Shown piece after piece: positions 47,767-60,100 of a stretch of 64,000 nucleotides of DNA. The position numbers and the translations under genes were made by a program. The stretch lies in NCBI GenBank assembly GCA_034687125.1, contig JAQGBZ010000174.1, positions 1 to 64,000 of the forward strand, given 5' to 3'. The notes under the pieces were generated by a model. That model worked only from the letters and a program-made list of their open reading frames with translations, made no database searches and was not told where the DNA came from. Position 1 is the stretch's first letter, and each line of letters begins with the position of its first letter. The stretch is from Neelides folsomi. Lineage: Eukaryota > Arthropoda > Collembola > Neelipleona > Neelidae.

Positions 47767-49657
47767 TATAAAAGTTAGCTTTTGACTTCCCGCTTTTTTC
47801 TCATAGCGTCAATTACCAAATGCTCATTGTAAATTTCTCAAGATCTCCTTTCGTTACTGTAAATTTTATACTTGCCACCAATAAATAACAAGTAAAAATT
47901 CATTTTATTCATGATTTGTTTAAAAGTTTGTGGTTTAAAACTAATTATAAATGTTTAATTTAAGCAATATTAAAAGAAAACATTTTGCCGCCTTAAGATA
48001 TTAAAAAAAATTAATTAAATCCCTTTCTCTTAACAATTTAACTAATACAATTTCAGAGATTACTAATTTAAGCAGCCAGTCAGTTTTTAATGTGTATAAA
48101 CCTAAAGTTCCAAAAGAAGTAAAAAAGAATCCTCAAACAGAGCCTTAAAACCTGACAATTTTACAATAAGCTTGATGAGAAGAGTTACACAAAACTGTTA
48201 CAAAAGGAGCACCTTAGCATCAAAACATTGCATGACAAGTGCATTGAAGATGAGAATTTTCCTCTAATAAGCAGACCAACTTTTTACCGATAGCTGGATA
48301 GCTGGTGAACGACTGTAAATTTAAATACCGTTTGATCAATAAAAAACCTATTTTTGGAACGACATGACATTGTGAACAATACTTGAGAGACATTAAATGG
48401 TACAGAAAAAACGGCTATTCGATCTTCTACACTGACGAAACATGGTCTTCTCCAGATCAAGCAAGAAATAAATGCTAGCAAATGCTTATGACCTCAGATG
48501 AAAGGAAAGAATTAGAGGGACTATGGAGTAGAACTGTATTATAGGATATGAAATATTTTGTCGGTAATTCACTAATAAATTAATTATACTAAATAAATCT
48601 TAAAATATAGTAAATTTATAAATTTTGATGAAATAAAATATTTTTTCATAATTAGGTGGTTTTCTACTTAAATCAGCATCAGGACGAGTAATTATTAATC
48701 ACGCGGGAAATGAGAATGGGTTTGTTGAAGGTACCGAAGACGTTTTTGTGTCAAAAAATGACACCAAGGACTATCATGGCGATATGAATAGTGAGCGCTA
48801 CATTTCTTGATTAAAAAATTTAGTCCAATTAGTTCCCAATCGATCTGTTCTGGTGTTAGATCAAGCACCTTACCACAAAAAAAGGGTTCGTTATATTATT
48901 TATAAAAATATAGTTATATATTATAGTATATAATATAAACAATGAATAAAATATTAGGATTTTTAATTTTTAAGTTGAATCAACGATAATGCCAAAAATC
49001 ACTTGGCTAAAAGAGAAAATAATCAAATGGAATATTGAACATCAAATTATCCTTCCAGACCATGTTGATTTCTTTAAAGAGCTCACAAAAACTTCTCTCA
49101 TTCAACTGTTCAAAGAAAAGCCAGTTTCACCTAAATATCTTGTGGATGAAATAATTGAAGAATCTGGTAAAGATGTAAAAACCCTGTGGCTTCCTGTTGC
49201 ACATTGTTAATTCAACCCGATTGAGCTCATTTGGTCATTCGTCAAAAGATACATTTCAACCCACAACAAAGGAAATAACGTCCAAGGCATTATGGAATTG
49301 AGCAAACATGCAATCAAAAGGGTCACACCCGAGTTGTGGAAGAAATGTGTTGGACATGCAATAAAATACGAAAACGTTATGTGGGAGAGGGATCGCCTTA
49401 TTGATGCAAACTTCCTTTCTAAAATTAATGATGTAATCATCAAAATTAACGTCGATGTTCTGAGGATTCAGATTCTTTTGGAGTGATCAGGAAAATTAAA
49501 TTATAGTAATTAATTTATTAGTAATATATTATTTTAAAGAATATTTAATTTATTTAAATTCAAGAAAAAATAAAAGTGTAAATTGAGAAATTTAAAACGA
49601 GCATTTGGTAATTGACACTATGGAGAAAAAGCGGGAAGTCAAAAGCTAACTTTTATA
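47767..49657 (+). mobile_element. Tc1/mariner-superfamily transposon with long TIRs, inactive
   Basis: The element is bounded by inverted repeats of about 58 bases. The left (47767-47825) begins TATAAAAGTTAGCTTTTGAC and the right (49599-49657) is its complement with only a few differences or indels. Both ends border TA, the target site of Tc1/mariner elements. It is about 1.89 kb. It contains a plus-strand transposase relic in the central and right part; the left 300 or so bases are AT-rich with no clear coding. The TIR similarity suggests moderate age, but the transposase carries several disabling changes. Confidence 0.88.
48395..49486 (+). pseudogene. Tc1/mariner-type DDE transposase pseudogene
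   Basis: Pieces of an IS630/Tc1/mariner transposase in order: SIFYTDETWSSP (first catalytic Asp), GRVIINHAGNENGFVEG, RSVLVLDQAPYHKK (second Asp, normally DNAPYHS), MPKITWLKEKI, LWLPVAHC then FNPIELIWSFVK (third catalytic acid, Glu), and a conserved tail to VMWERDRLID and a stop at 49486. At least three in-frame stops (within the first piece, after ERYIS, and TAA between VAHC and FNPIELIW) and two AT-rich interruptions (about 48545-48655 and 48885-48975) break the frame. The interruptions may be introns of the original gene. It resembles the Tc1-like DDE proteins with LPPYHCELNPIELIW common in arthropods. Confidence 0.85.
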
Positions 49658-50740
49658 AAAGAATAATTACAAAATTATTGACTTGTTTTTGATTCGTTAT
49701 CATTGAATATTGTTAACATTCCGAGTGTAATAGTTGTAAGCAATAAACGAGATAGCTTTAGTCTGGCTCTTCGTGAGTAATATGAAAATTTATTTAGCTG
49801 CTGCTACCAAAGTGGCTGATAATTCGCCGAAACACGCAACATTCGAGTCATTCGATCCACTTTATAAGTATTTGAGTTGCTACCAAGTTATAATTCCTGA
49901 TTTTTATTATACTCTTACTAATACATATAAAAACACACATTGTGAATTTGACTACTATGTAGTAGAAGACAGCGGTGAGACTGGTTTCGATGCTCATTTT
50001 TAGTAATTTAATGATGAAAATATTATGATTTAGCTTATCTTTCGCCTCTTATAATTAGATTTTATGATAGAATTTATAAATGAATCCATGAACTTCAAAT
50101 GAAATAAATGTGTGGTATAAGAAGAGATATAACAGTTCTTTATTTGTTCATCTTATGTAATATCATTATTTATCCTATTCTATATATATTACAAATACAA
50201 TACTATGGTATATGCAGGGACTCATTTTTGTCATTGCTTCAATACTTGTTAGGTTTTTTCTATGATAGTTATGACTTATAACAAATAAGTATACTTTTGA
50301 TTTTGAAGATTAAACTATGTAAGATGTGAGAATTTAATTCTAAACAATGGTAAATTAAATTACAAGTAAGATGAAATGGGTGATTAGTTTGGATTTCACG
50401 TTTACTTACCATTTTAATAATTTCACATTCAATTAAGTTATGTAATAATTTGTACATATCAAGTCATTTTAATCCCATTTAAAATATTCATAAATATAAA
50501 TGATAAATACATCAAGTAATGTTTGGTAGAATTTTTTAAAGTTATATAAAGGTCACAATATAAAGCACCGTCAATAGTTAAGTTTCAAGTAATTAATTTG
50601 GGTATTGGTAAATATTTTATATTTCTTTATAAAATTTAAAATAAGTAGCATTGCTAACATTTACAACCTTGCTGATCATATATCATGTATTAAAGTAAGT
50701 TTGTGTTTACCTAAAATGCCATTTAAGTAGAGTTAATGAA
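49658..50740. other. intergenic gap without recognised features
   Basis: AT-rich DNA. A 76-codon plus-strand frame at 49773-50003 has no family resemblance or signals and is not called. Confidence 0.4.
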
Positions 50741-50810
50741 CAGGGTGGGCCATAAGCTTTCTTTTTTAAATAAACAATCGTATAAAAAAGCAACTTATGG
50801 CCCACCCTGT
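50741..50810. repeat. 70-bp foldback with Tc1/mariner-like ends
   Basis: CAGGGTGGGCCATAAGCTTT at 50741-50760 and its near-complement CAACTTATGGCCCACCCTG at 50791-50809 form a hairpin with a loop of about 30 AT-rich bases. The CAGGGTGGGCC start resembles ends of Tc1/mariner elements, so this is probably an end-to-end collapsed remnant or a tiny MITE. TA follows the right end. Confidence 0.7.
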
Positions 50811-50825
50811 ACGTACATAATAAAA

Positions 50826-50995
50826 TGGGCTCAGTTTTACTTTCCCGGTACACTTTTAAGGCAAATTCCGGCAATTGCCGTGATGGCAATTGCACACCAA
50901 CATAAATAATACCAATTATGGCAAAAGTCAACTTTAGGATTTGCCTAAATGAAAATTTGATGGCAATTGCCTTAATTCCGATATTTGCCGTTAAA
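50826..50995. repeat. fragment related to the 31.8 kb MITE
   Basis: The segment begins GGGCTCAG and contains repeated near-palindromes such as GGCAATTGCC and TTCCGGCAATTGCCGTGATG. It shares the GGGCTSAG start and the internal GGCAAATGCC/ATTTAGGCAAA vocabulary of the 31787-32210 element. No clean target duplication was found, so it looks like a diverged or truncated relative. It sits just downstream of the FG-GAP gene's 3' end. Confidence 0.45.
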
Positions 50996-51044
50996 TCACT
51001 TGTTTTTAATAAAATATTTTTAAAATAACATGCATAATTGACAT

Positions 51045-51050
51045 TTTATT
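51045..51050 (-). terminator. polyA signal of the FG-GAP gene
   Basis: AATAAA on the minus strand, about 105 bases beyond the stop codon at 51155-51157. Confidence 0.5.
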
Positions 51051-51154
51051 TGATAAATACCTAGTATGGAAGGAAAAATGAAAAATGTGTTTTGAATAGA
51101 CGTTAGGTGAAATACTCATTGTGAGTCAGAACAGAATCAATTTTGCTAAGAAAA

Positions 51155-54100
51155 TTATGATTTAGAATTGAAAGAAGGGCGCTTTTGAGGAAAAATTGAA
51201 TCTGTGGAGGATCCCATATAAGCTGCCCAAGCTTGATGATTATAAGGTAAGAAACTTCCACACTTCTGTCCATCTCCAAAAGGCTTGGAGCATGTACACG
51301 AGAGATGAATCCTGTATAACGTCATTTGTCCCATTCGGATGTCAAATGGATTGGGTTGTTCATCAGGGTTGTCAGGAGCTTGTCGGTCTGTCTCCTGGAG
51401 ACACTCGGCCGTGACGGCTTCTTCAAATTCCTCGTGGTCCATGCCAAAGTATTTGTCTATAAAATTGAAAGTCCAACTTCATCCACCCTTTCTTATTTAT
51501 TTAGCCAAATTGAATTCAAAGTGGGAATACGCGCTCAGAGTTAGGAAAAATAGATGAAATGAAAGAGGATTTGGAGAAAAATAATCTCTTTTTTTTCTCC
51601 CCGCACTTCTACCAGCATAAATAAATAAATCGGCTATTTAAAATATTAAACCGCCCATCTGAACGGTTTCAGGCGTTGTAAGTTTAAGCTCACATCAGCC
51701 CAAGCTATCACTCCCACTCCAGATTCGAAAAAGAATTTTATATGGCCAATCTAAATAGCTAATAACACTTTATACACTCTCTGCTTTCTGTCTCTCCATG
51801 TTTCTAATTTAGGTTTCATTTCCCTAAAGGTCTGACTTTCCATTTTAATTTTTTCTGCAATGCTTTTATCCTAAAAGAATTCTTTCTTTTGATGACATAA
51901 AAAGATACAGACTTCACATCACACAAAGTAAAGGAAAAGAAAGGAAAAATTCTTGAGAGTGCATTATAGTAACATGCTGTGTAATTTTAACATGTCTAAT
52001 TTCTGTATCTTTTCAAGAATTTTTATAAAATTGTGAAATATGCGACCTTTTCCATTTGGTTAATTACACAGGAATTTCAATAACAATGAAATATCATACC
52101 TAAACCATATGACTTCTCCATTCCCTTTACGACCTATACTTTTTAATTATTCAAATAACTTCATACGAGTAAGAAATAATTAGTTTTGGTAATATCAGGA
52201 TTGGAGTATCTACTATATAATACTTTCTTCATACTTAATTAATTTCATAATGAATGAATCCTAACTTTTAATGGAAAGATAACCAAAAGACAAAATTACT
52301 AATTAATTTGTGAATAAGCTGAAAATGAAGAATAATGGCTTATAATGAAAATAAAGATTATTCCGATTGCTATCACCTTATAAAAGTGTGTATTTAGGTC
52401 GTAATTTTAGGTATAAATTATACATAAATATTGGTATCTAGCTATTGGTATTGTGTATATTCTTACATATACCTATCTTATATTAAAGATACTTTCTAAA
52501 AATTTTACTCGTAAGGAAAATAAGTCAAAGTTATTGATTAGGCTATTTGATAAATTCTTATTAATAAGTTTGGAAAAGTAAACTAACTTCAACTTCTCGG
52601 AATCAAAAGTTTATCTATTAAGTACATACGCCTGCTCCAAAAATTTGAATTTGATTAGGAATTGATCCTTTTAAATGGAGAAATTCTTGGAAGGTTGAAG
52701 GAACTTTACAGGGCATTTTTATTTGTATTTGAGGGCTACAATTGAATTTGTTAAAATCAATACTTAAAAATATAATATATTTTTTCAATACATTTAAACT
52801 GCTACTTATATCTGTTTGTATATGCTCCTCCGTTGACCAAATGCAAACAATACTTGTACATTTTATTTTACACACAACTGTTTACTTTGCATGAAAGTTG
52901 GAAGGCGATAATTTTTTCGATCTTGCAAAGTTGATGGAATTTCGTTAAGGAAAAGTTAAAAAAGTTTGCAAATTTTTCAAGAGTTGCTGATATATAAAAC
53001 TTAAGGGAATAAAAGCGCATAAATATGGTTTGGACCTTTTAACATTCGATAGGGCGATCTTACTTTTCTCGTCGAATCTTTGGCTTTCCCTTGACATCTT
53101 ATCCTGAAAGCAGTTTTGATCTCTTGGTGGAACAACTTGGCCCTTTTCTGGATAAACCCAGTAAGTTGCGAATATATAGTCAATGCCTTCTGAACCATTC
53201 AATGGTGGAGCCAATGTGCCTGTAAAATATTAAATATAATATAGGTATTATAAATAATAATATAAAATCTATAAATACATAAATACAATCTCTCAAATAA
53301 TCTTAATTGAAGTTAATATATGCACATAACTGTAAAAACATCGTTCAAATAATGAAATTAAAATTAGGGTAGAACTACTTATAAACTTGCTTTAAAACTT
53401 ACATTTAGCTAGGCATGTATCAGCATCTATATATGATTATATGAAGGTGGGTACATTGATATTATATTATGAAATCAATGTCGTATTCCAAAATCAGCAA
53501 TTTTACAAGTTTGGAACGAATATAGAGTTTACATCCCCATGAACAATAGAAGCTTTGCAAGGAGCATTTGACAATTGACAAAATGTTTAAAGATGCCATC
53601 ATAATCAACAAACCATTTAAAGGTGTAAAATTACATTTAGAGAAATCGAGGAATTCATTACATTGTTGTCGGCTAATCAAAAAACAACTTTCAAATCTGC
53701 TTTTGATTTCACTGAATCTGGAACTACGAGTGATGAAGATTAGAAGTTTTGGCTATGTTTTTGATGAAGCTAAAATTGAATCTCAAAAGATTTGCTTCGG
53801 TTTTTCTTTCACTTCACTTCTCAGTCGCTTGTAAGCAAATGCCTGACTGTTGTTATAAATGTACTGCTTAGTGAGTTTGTTCTGAAATTCCTTGGGTTTT
53901 CACACATAAGAGAACGAGTCATCAGAGAACATACACCAAAATTTCTCAAAAAATTCTTAAAAACGTTCAAAAATCATCAGAACATCAATTACAAAAATCT
54001 ATATTCTCATTGCACAAAATGCGAAAGCCTATGATTATCATCACAGCAGGTATATGTATAAGTGATTTACATTGTTTTGAATTAAAAAATTACTCTTTCT

Positions 54101-57100
54101 AATTTTCAAAATATACATAAAGTGCAGTTTGCAATTTAATTTTATTTTTTAGATTGACGTGGCAGGCGTGTGGTTGACAGATTCCTCCAACACGATGAAA
54201 AGATTTATAACAAGATTCTCACGGAATGTGAAAGCTTTGAGCAATGGAGGCAACCAAATGATCAAAATCTGGTTGATCGTGAATTTCGTGATTGCCGTGA
54301 CGTTGCGAGCGGATTAGGAATAAATTTTCTCATTCCGGATCTGCTTAAACGAACAGAGAAGCAAACAAAACGCGTCGAGTGGCAATGGCAAGGCAAGTCG
54401 TTGAAACTTAAAATCATCGCTTGAAGTGTTGGGGAATGATGGAATCCGGTATGGAAATTCCCTACGTTTACACAGTCTGAATTGTATGACAAGATTGTTG
54501 AAGAAGCTTTGAAAAGGATGAGTAAACGAAATAATCTTAAACCACGCTTCGAAAACTCCCGAATATCTTCAAAAGAAGGCGCGAATCAAATGACAAAAAT
54601 TTGAATTCTTTTCCAAGGATGAATGAAACGGACATGGCCATCCTTGGGGAACTATCAATCCAAGATGGCCCTAAATTATATCCAAGAATCATTTAGAAAT
54701 GATCACGAAATCTCAATTTATGTCAATCACTCCAAAATGAAACTTTTCTGCACCATAATGTCTTCAAGATATGTGGGAGCAAGAACGCATAAAGTGTTTA
54801 TTCTGTTTAACAGAAAAGATGGACACAAAGGGATTTCTCAGCACTTTTGTACATGTAAGAATGGAGCTAAGACTGTTGGGACTTATTCATATGTTGCTGC
54901 ATTTGTTGTCTATTTGGGACGTTATCGCCATGAGCCTCATCTCATCAAAAAAAGAAGTCTATCTCTCATGAATATTTTAAACGCTGCAACTGTCACACGA
55001 GGAAAATAAAACAACTGATGATTCAAAGTCAAAAATCAAGGCCGAAGCTTGGGGGAAAATAACGGATTAGTTCTCAAACTGGAATTAAACGGATTAAACG
55101 AACGGATTAATAAATTGTGGATTTTCTCGGTTAATTTCGTTTCATTTCATTGTAAAATTCGGTTAATGTAAAATCATCCGCTGGGACTTCATTACAATTA
55201 ATAGCAATATTGTGAAGTACTACTATAGCAACAATTATTTGTGGAACTTTATCAATTTTGGCTCGTAGACCATAATGAAGAGCTGGAAATCTTTTCTTGA
55301 GAACACCGCTTTCTTGCTTAAAATTCCTTGCTTGAACATAAGTGTTGTAATTTCGTTCTGCATCTGATGCTGGATTATGTAGTGGTGTTAATAAATATGG
55401 TCGACATGGATAGCCAGCATCCCCAATTAAATAGCCAATATTTCTTTCATCTTCTAATCTTGCTTTTATGTGAGAAAACTCAAAAATAGTTGCATCGTGA
55501 GTTGAGCCTGGCCATCAGCCTAAAATCCAAGATTCGGAGATGCGGATCGGATACAAGTTGCACATTGAGAGAAAAGTATCCTTTCCGATTTCTGTAAACT
55601 TCGGCATTTTGTTCTCTTGGCGAGATTATTAGAACATGTGTACAATCAATGGCACCGAGAATTCCAGGGAAATTTTACAACGAATAAAATGCAACAAATG
55701 ATGTTTTTCTCTCTTCTTTTGTAACTGGAAACTTTACAATGTTGTGCGATAGTCTTGCGATTAATGGTGTCACTTTATGAATAATTCAACAACAGGTACT
55801 CTTGTTAATTCCAAATGAATCGCCAATCAAAAATTGAAAGGTTCCGGTTGCATAAAACCTGAGAGTAGTTAAAAGTTGGTTCATTGGACTTGCACTTTGA
55901 TTTCTGACACAGATATTCTAATCGATCCTCAATCGTCAGATATTTTTAACACAGTTGACTTGTTAAGACGGAATAATTTTAAAATCGTTGTCGGAATATT
56001 CGTCAAAAGGATGTTTTCTTTCACGGTAAATTTTCTCTGCCTATATTGCTTCCAGATTTTCTAACAATTCAAGATAATCCTCGTCCGATAAATCATTTTC
56101 ATAGTCCAGCATTCCTATAATATAAATATGAATTAATGTGTGAATATATTTTATGTGTATATTATTTTATATCCAAAATATAAATTTATCATTACCTTTT
56201 TAACAATGAAGTGTAAATGGAGTCTCAATTTTTGTATTTAGCAAAAAATATTTCTATTATTTAATTTAAAAATCTTGAATAAATATTTATCTACAGATTT
56301 TTGAGCGGATAAATTTATCCTCCGATTTGCAACATTTATCCTCAGTTTAACACTATCCTGGTTTGGTGGAACGCATTTTTCATATCTTGTGGATAAAGTA
56401 GGAACTTGGCCACAGGTTAACGCTATCCGACATTGGTACAACCCATCATTACTGAGTTAGTTATACTGAGTGTTTACTAAAAGTCTAGTTTTGATTAATC
56501 ATTACTTTTCTCTATACAGGGTGTTTACCAAAATTTCTAGTTTTGATTAACTAACACAATTTTCATATACTGGTTGTTTACCAAATGTATGGTTATTATA
56601 AAATTACAACTTTTGGTAAACGCCCAGTATATAAAAAATTACTAATTAATCAAAATTAGACTTATGGTGAACACCATGTATAAAGAAAAAGTACAAATTA
56701 ATTATTTATTATTACCGTTCTACCAAGATGTTCGATTTTGTGAAAGTCTCCGTGTCCTTTTGGAATAGTTTTCTTGAAGAAGCTGTAATTAATTTCATTT
56801 TTATGCACATTTTGTAGTGACAATAAGAGCGTTACAATTTCTCATTACAAACTGCGTTACAATTTTGTAATTTCAATCTACGTTACAAAATTTGTATTCC
56901 CTTTTTCAATTAAAACTAAAATCTAAACGATTTTTATATGGCATATATGGAAACGTGTGATAATCACACATTAAAAATTGTAACAATCATCTACTAATAA
57001 AGGTGTTATAACTTCCAAGCGTTCTAACTTTGTAGCGTTACAATTTTGTAATTTATTGGTAAGCTTCCTGGCATATGTTGTTTTTCCTTACAGTTCCAAG

Positions 57101-60100
57101 AACATGTATTTGTTTGCTTAAAAGGTGATCTGCAAGCTCCGGGCTGTTAAAGTAGCTGTCCACTGAGTTTCATGTTCGGCTTCATGACATTTTCAATAAA
57201 GTGAGAACCACCTTCCCGCCAAAACCCAGAATCTTTATTAAGATTTTTCTTATTTTTGTTTTTGCTCCTTGGTATGGAATAGATTTGAGGACAATCCAAG
57301 TTTCACAATCAATCAGATGAAAGAATTTAATTCCCCATCGGTTTCCCTTGTTGGGAATATATTGCTTCTATAAACGTCCTTTGAATAGAAGGAGAGATTC
57401 GTCTACACGAACTTCTTCCCCAATCTTGACACAGGCCAAGAACTTTTTTTCAAAAATTTCCAAGATTTGAATGGATAAGAAGTATTTATTAGAGCAGAAT
57501 AAATACAGGTAATAATTAATAAATGTCTGTTAACAGAGAGTAATTAGCAGAAAGGTTAATTAGGTCTTCCTGGAGCAGAGGAATGAATCGTACTGAGGAA
57601 TTTGAAGAATGGGAAGACAAGTTACCCTCTCTCATTTTGTTTGCAGTGGGTGTGTTAAATACATGGGATGCCTGGGGCTGCCATGTATTTAGACGTACCA
57701 TGTATTTCAGACGGGAAAGGTGGAATTGGATGTAAATGTGGTGAGGTGTATTCTCTTCTGGTTGGGAATGATTCCCATTCACTTCAAAGCACACGTATAG
57801 GTATTAAATGTGGGAATAATATTGCATAGGTAATACTACAATATTTATCGCTAGCAAGAATATGTTATGTGAATATGTAACATAAAACATTGGCCATACG
57901 CGGTAGGTTTATTGGGAGTTCAATTTTCCACGTTGTAACTCAAAATCGACTTTTGACTTAACCAATTCATTAGAAAGGATAGGTATTGAATATTTGCTCA
58001 GTTCCTAATGCCATATTATGCAATCCAAAAGTAGAGCAAATTACTGAAAAATAATGGGATTGGTTTGTTTGAATTTAATTTCTCGAGGCTTGTGAATTCA
58101 TCTCATAATGTAAAAAATGTCAATAGTGGAATGAAATGAGAATAGAATTCAATATGAGAAGATGCTCTTGAAAATATTTTTTGGAAAGGAAATATTGAAG
58201 TCACCTGACGATACTACTCGATGAATTCCTTCGACTTCGCCCGGAGTGATGCTCCTTCGACTTCGCCGTTCTTTCCCATTGCTTCTCCAACGCTGCGCGT
58301 TCGAGGGCTCTTGTGGAACGTAGCCATAAGGTCGAGAATTTACTGGTCTGGATGATTTCTCAAACTGATTCAGACCGGGCAGCTGGGCGTAATAGTTTTG
58401 CCATATTTGGGGGTCAGCAGATTCTTCATTACCACCAGCATGTTGCCTCCGGATAAGGTGGATGTTGTCGTCAGCTGAAGGAATCCCTGGCACTTTCCCA
58501 TGATTCCGCACATCGTGGTAATAAGGATATTTTACATCTTCAGGTCTTTCGAGCTGTGAGGAATATTCGCGAAATGCCGACCCGCTTTCATCTCCAAACC
58601 CACCAGGATAACTTCTCACATCTGAGGGAAGAAGTGGTGAGGAAATGATCCCTAAGAATGAAAACAATCCTCATATTTCACATTTACAGTTGAGGAAAAC
58701 ACTTTAGGCCCATTCCTCTACATTTATTTCTTTCGTGGACTTTATGGGCATTTGGGAATAAAACGTCGAGTTTTTTCCCCAACTCTCAAATCCACTTTTT
58801 TCACTCACATAAATATGACTCTTTAGGTTTCATTTCCTCTGTTATCGTATTTTCACATTACAATATATACCTAGATATACATTATAAATGTGAATAATAT
58901 TACCAATATCCAAGTTCTCAAATAAATATGTTACTGGATATTTGGATATACAAAATTTTATTGTATGTTACCGCATCCAAAATATCTAACACAAATAAAT
59001 TATATTTTAGTTTTGAACTTTTATTTGTTTATATATAAATATTTATTTATTCGTTATATAAATACCTATAATAATAACATAACTTTGACTTAACCATTAA
59101 GTCAACAAGTTGAATTAAAATTATAATTAATCAGACTGTTTATAAGAGTACTTGTCAGTGAAAGCTTAGTTTCTCAATTAATGTCAGAAATTCTAAAATT
59201 AGCAAAGGTATTCACGCTAATAAATAATAAAGGATTCTTACCTGGCAATGCTGGGAGTGTATCTCTGTTATCAAAAGTAGTTGGTTTTGAATTAACATTG
59301 AAGGGCGGAATCAATTCCGACTGTTGCTGATCGAAATATTGCCACATTTCCGGGTGCATTTGCAAGTAATTCTGCCCCTCTAGAGATGTGTTGAGAGAGC
59401 TTCGGTATTCGATTCCCATTCGTGACTCTGTTCACGCCACATTAGGTCATTAATCACCTTTACTTTGGTAAGAGTCCCGTAATCAAATATATTCCCTTAT
59501 CTCCCGCATGACCAAAAACAAGCCCCTTTGGGACGTAATGTACGAATAACTATATCAACTTGCATTGTAAAAATACGTTTTTTTTTGTTTTTAACCACAG
59601 TTTGTAAATGATATTGAGCTTGAGCATAGCATAAATAAAGCATAAATTTCTTCATGGTAACTCGTAAAAGTAATTTCAAAGGTAAATATTTAAATCTGCA
59701 GAGGTGTGACAGTGCTAAAAATTAAAAACTCATTCAAAAGGGAATGTGATGGAAAAGTAAAAGAACTGAAAACACTATTCGTGCTATACAGTGTGTCTCA
59801 GTTTTTATGCACATTTTTTGATTAATCACACCTCTTTTAATATTCAATCAAACTTTCTTAAAATTGGACATTATAGGCTCTATATATCTATAAGTACAAT
59901 ATCTTTAATTTGTTAATTGAGCTCTGTTGGCTTCGATGCAGCGCTGTAAGCGACTTCCGACTGCTTCACAAGCATTTTTGCACATAGCAACGGGGATTTG
60001 CCTGAACGTTTCTTCAATTGCTACTCTGAGCTTCAGGTTACTCTGAACTTACTTAATAATCTCCGTATTGTGCTTGAACTTGGAAGTAATGTTTGGAATG

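Larger units (their letters stand above)
53220..58204 (-). other. 5.0 kb intron of the FG-GAP gene filled with transposon remnants
   Basis: GT-AG intron (GTGACT donor, TTTTACAG acceptor in transcript direction). It contains, from low to high coordinate, the DDE/SWIM, Harbinger, nested MITE, direct-repeat block and piggyBac remnants listed separately. The flanking coding frame is intact, so the insertions are tolerated. The remaining sequence (57485-58204) shows no feature. Confidence 0.7.

Noticed and set aside
49773-50003. 76-codon ORF after the Tc1/mariner element
   Set aside because: It reads plausibly but has no family similarity, no promoter or polyA signal, and lies outside the element's inverted repeats.
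54262-54492. Minus-strand ORF over the DDE/SWIM relic
   Set aside because: It is antisense to recognisable transposase blocks on the plus strand.
57516-57794. 92-codon minus-strand ORF upstream of the piggyBac relic
   Set aside because: I checked whether it could be the N-terminal part of piggyBac; it has none of the expected acidic N-terminal or conserved blocks and is not in register with the core.
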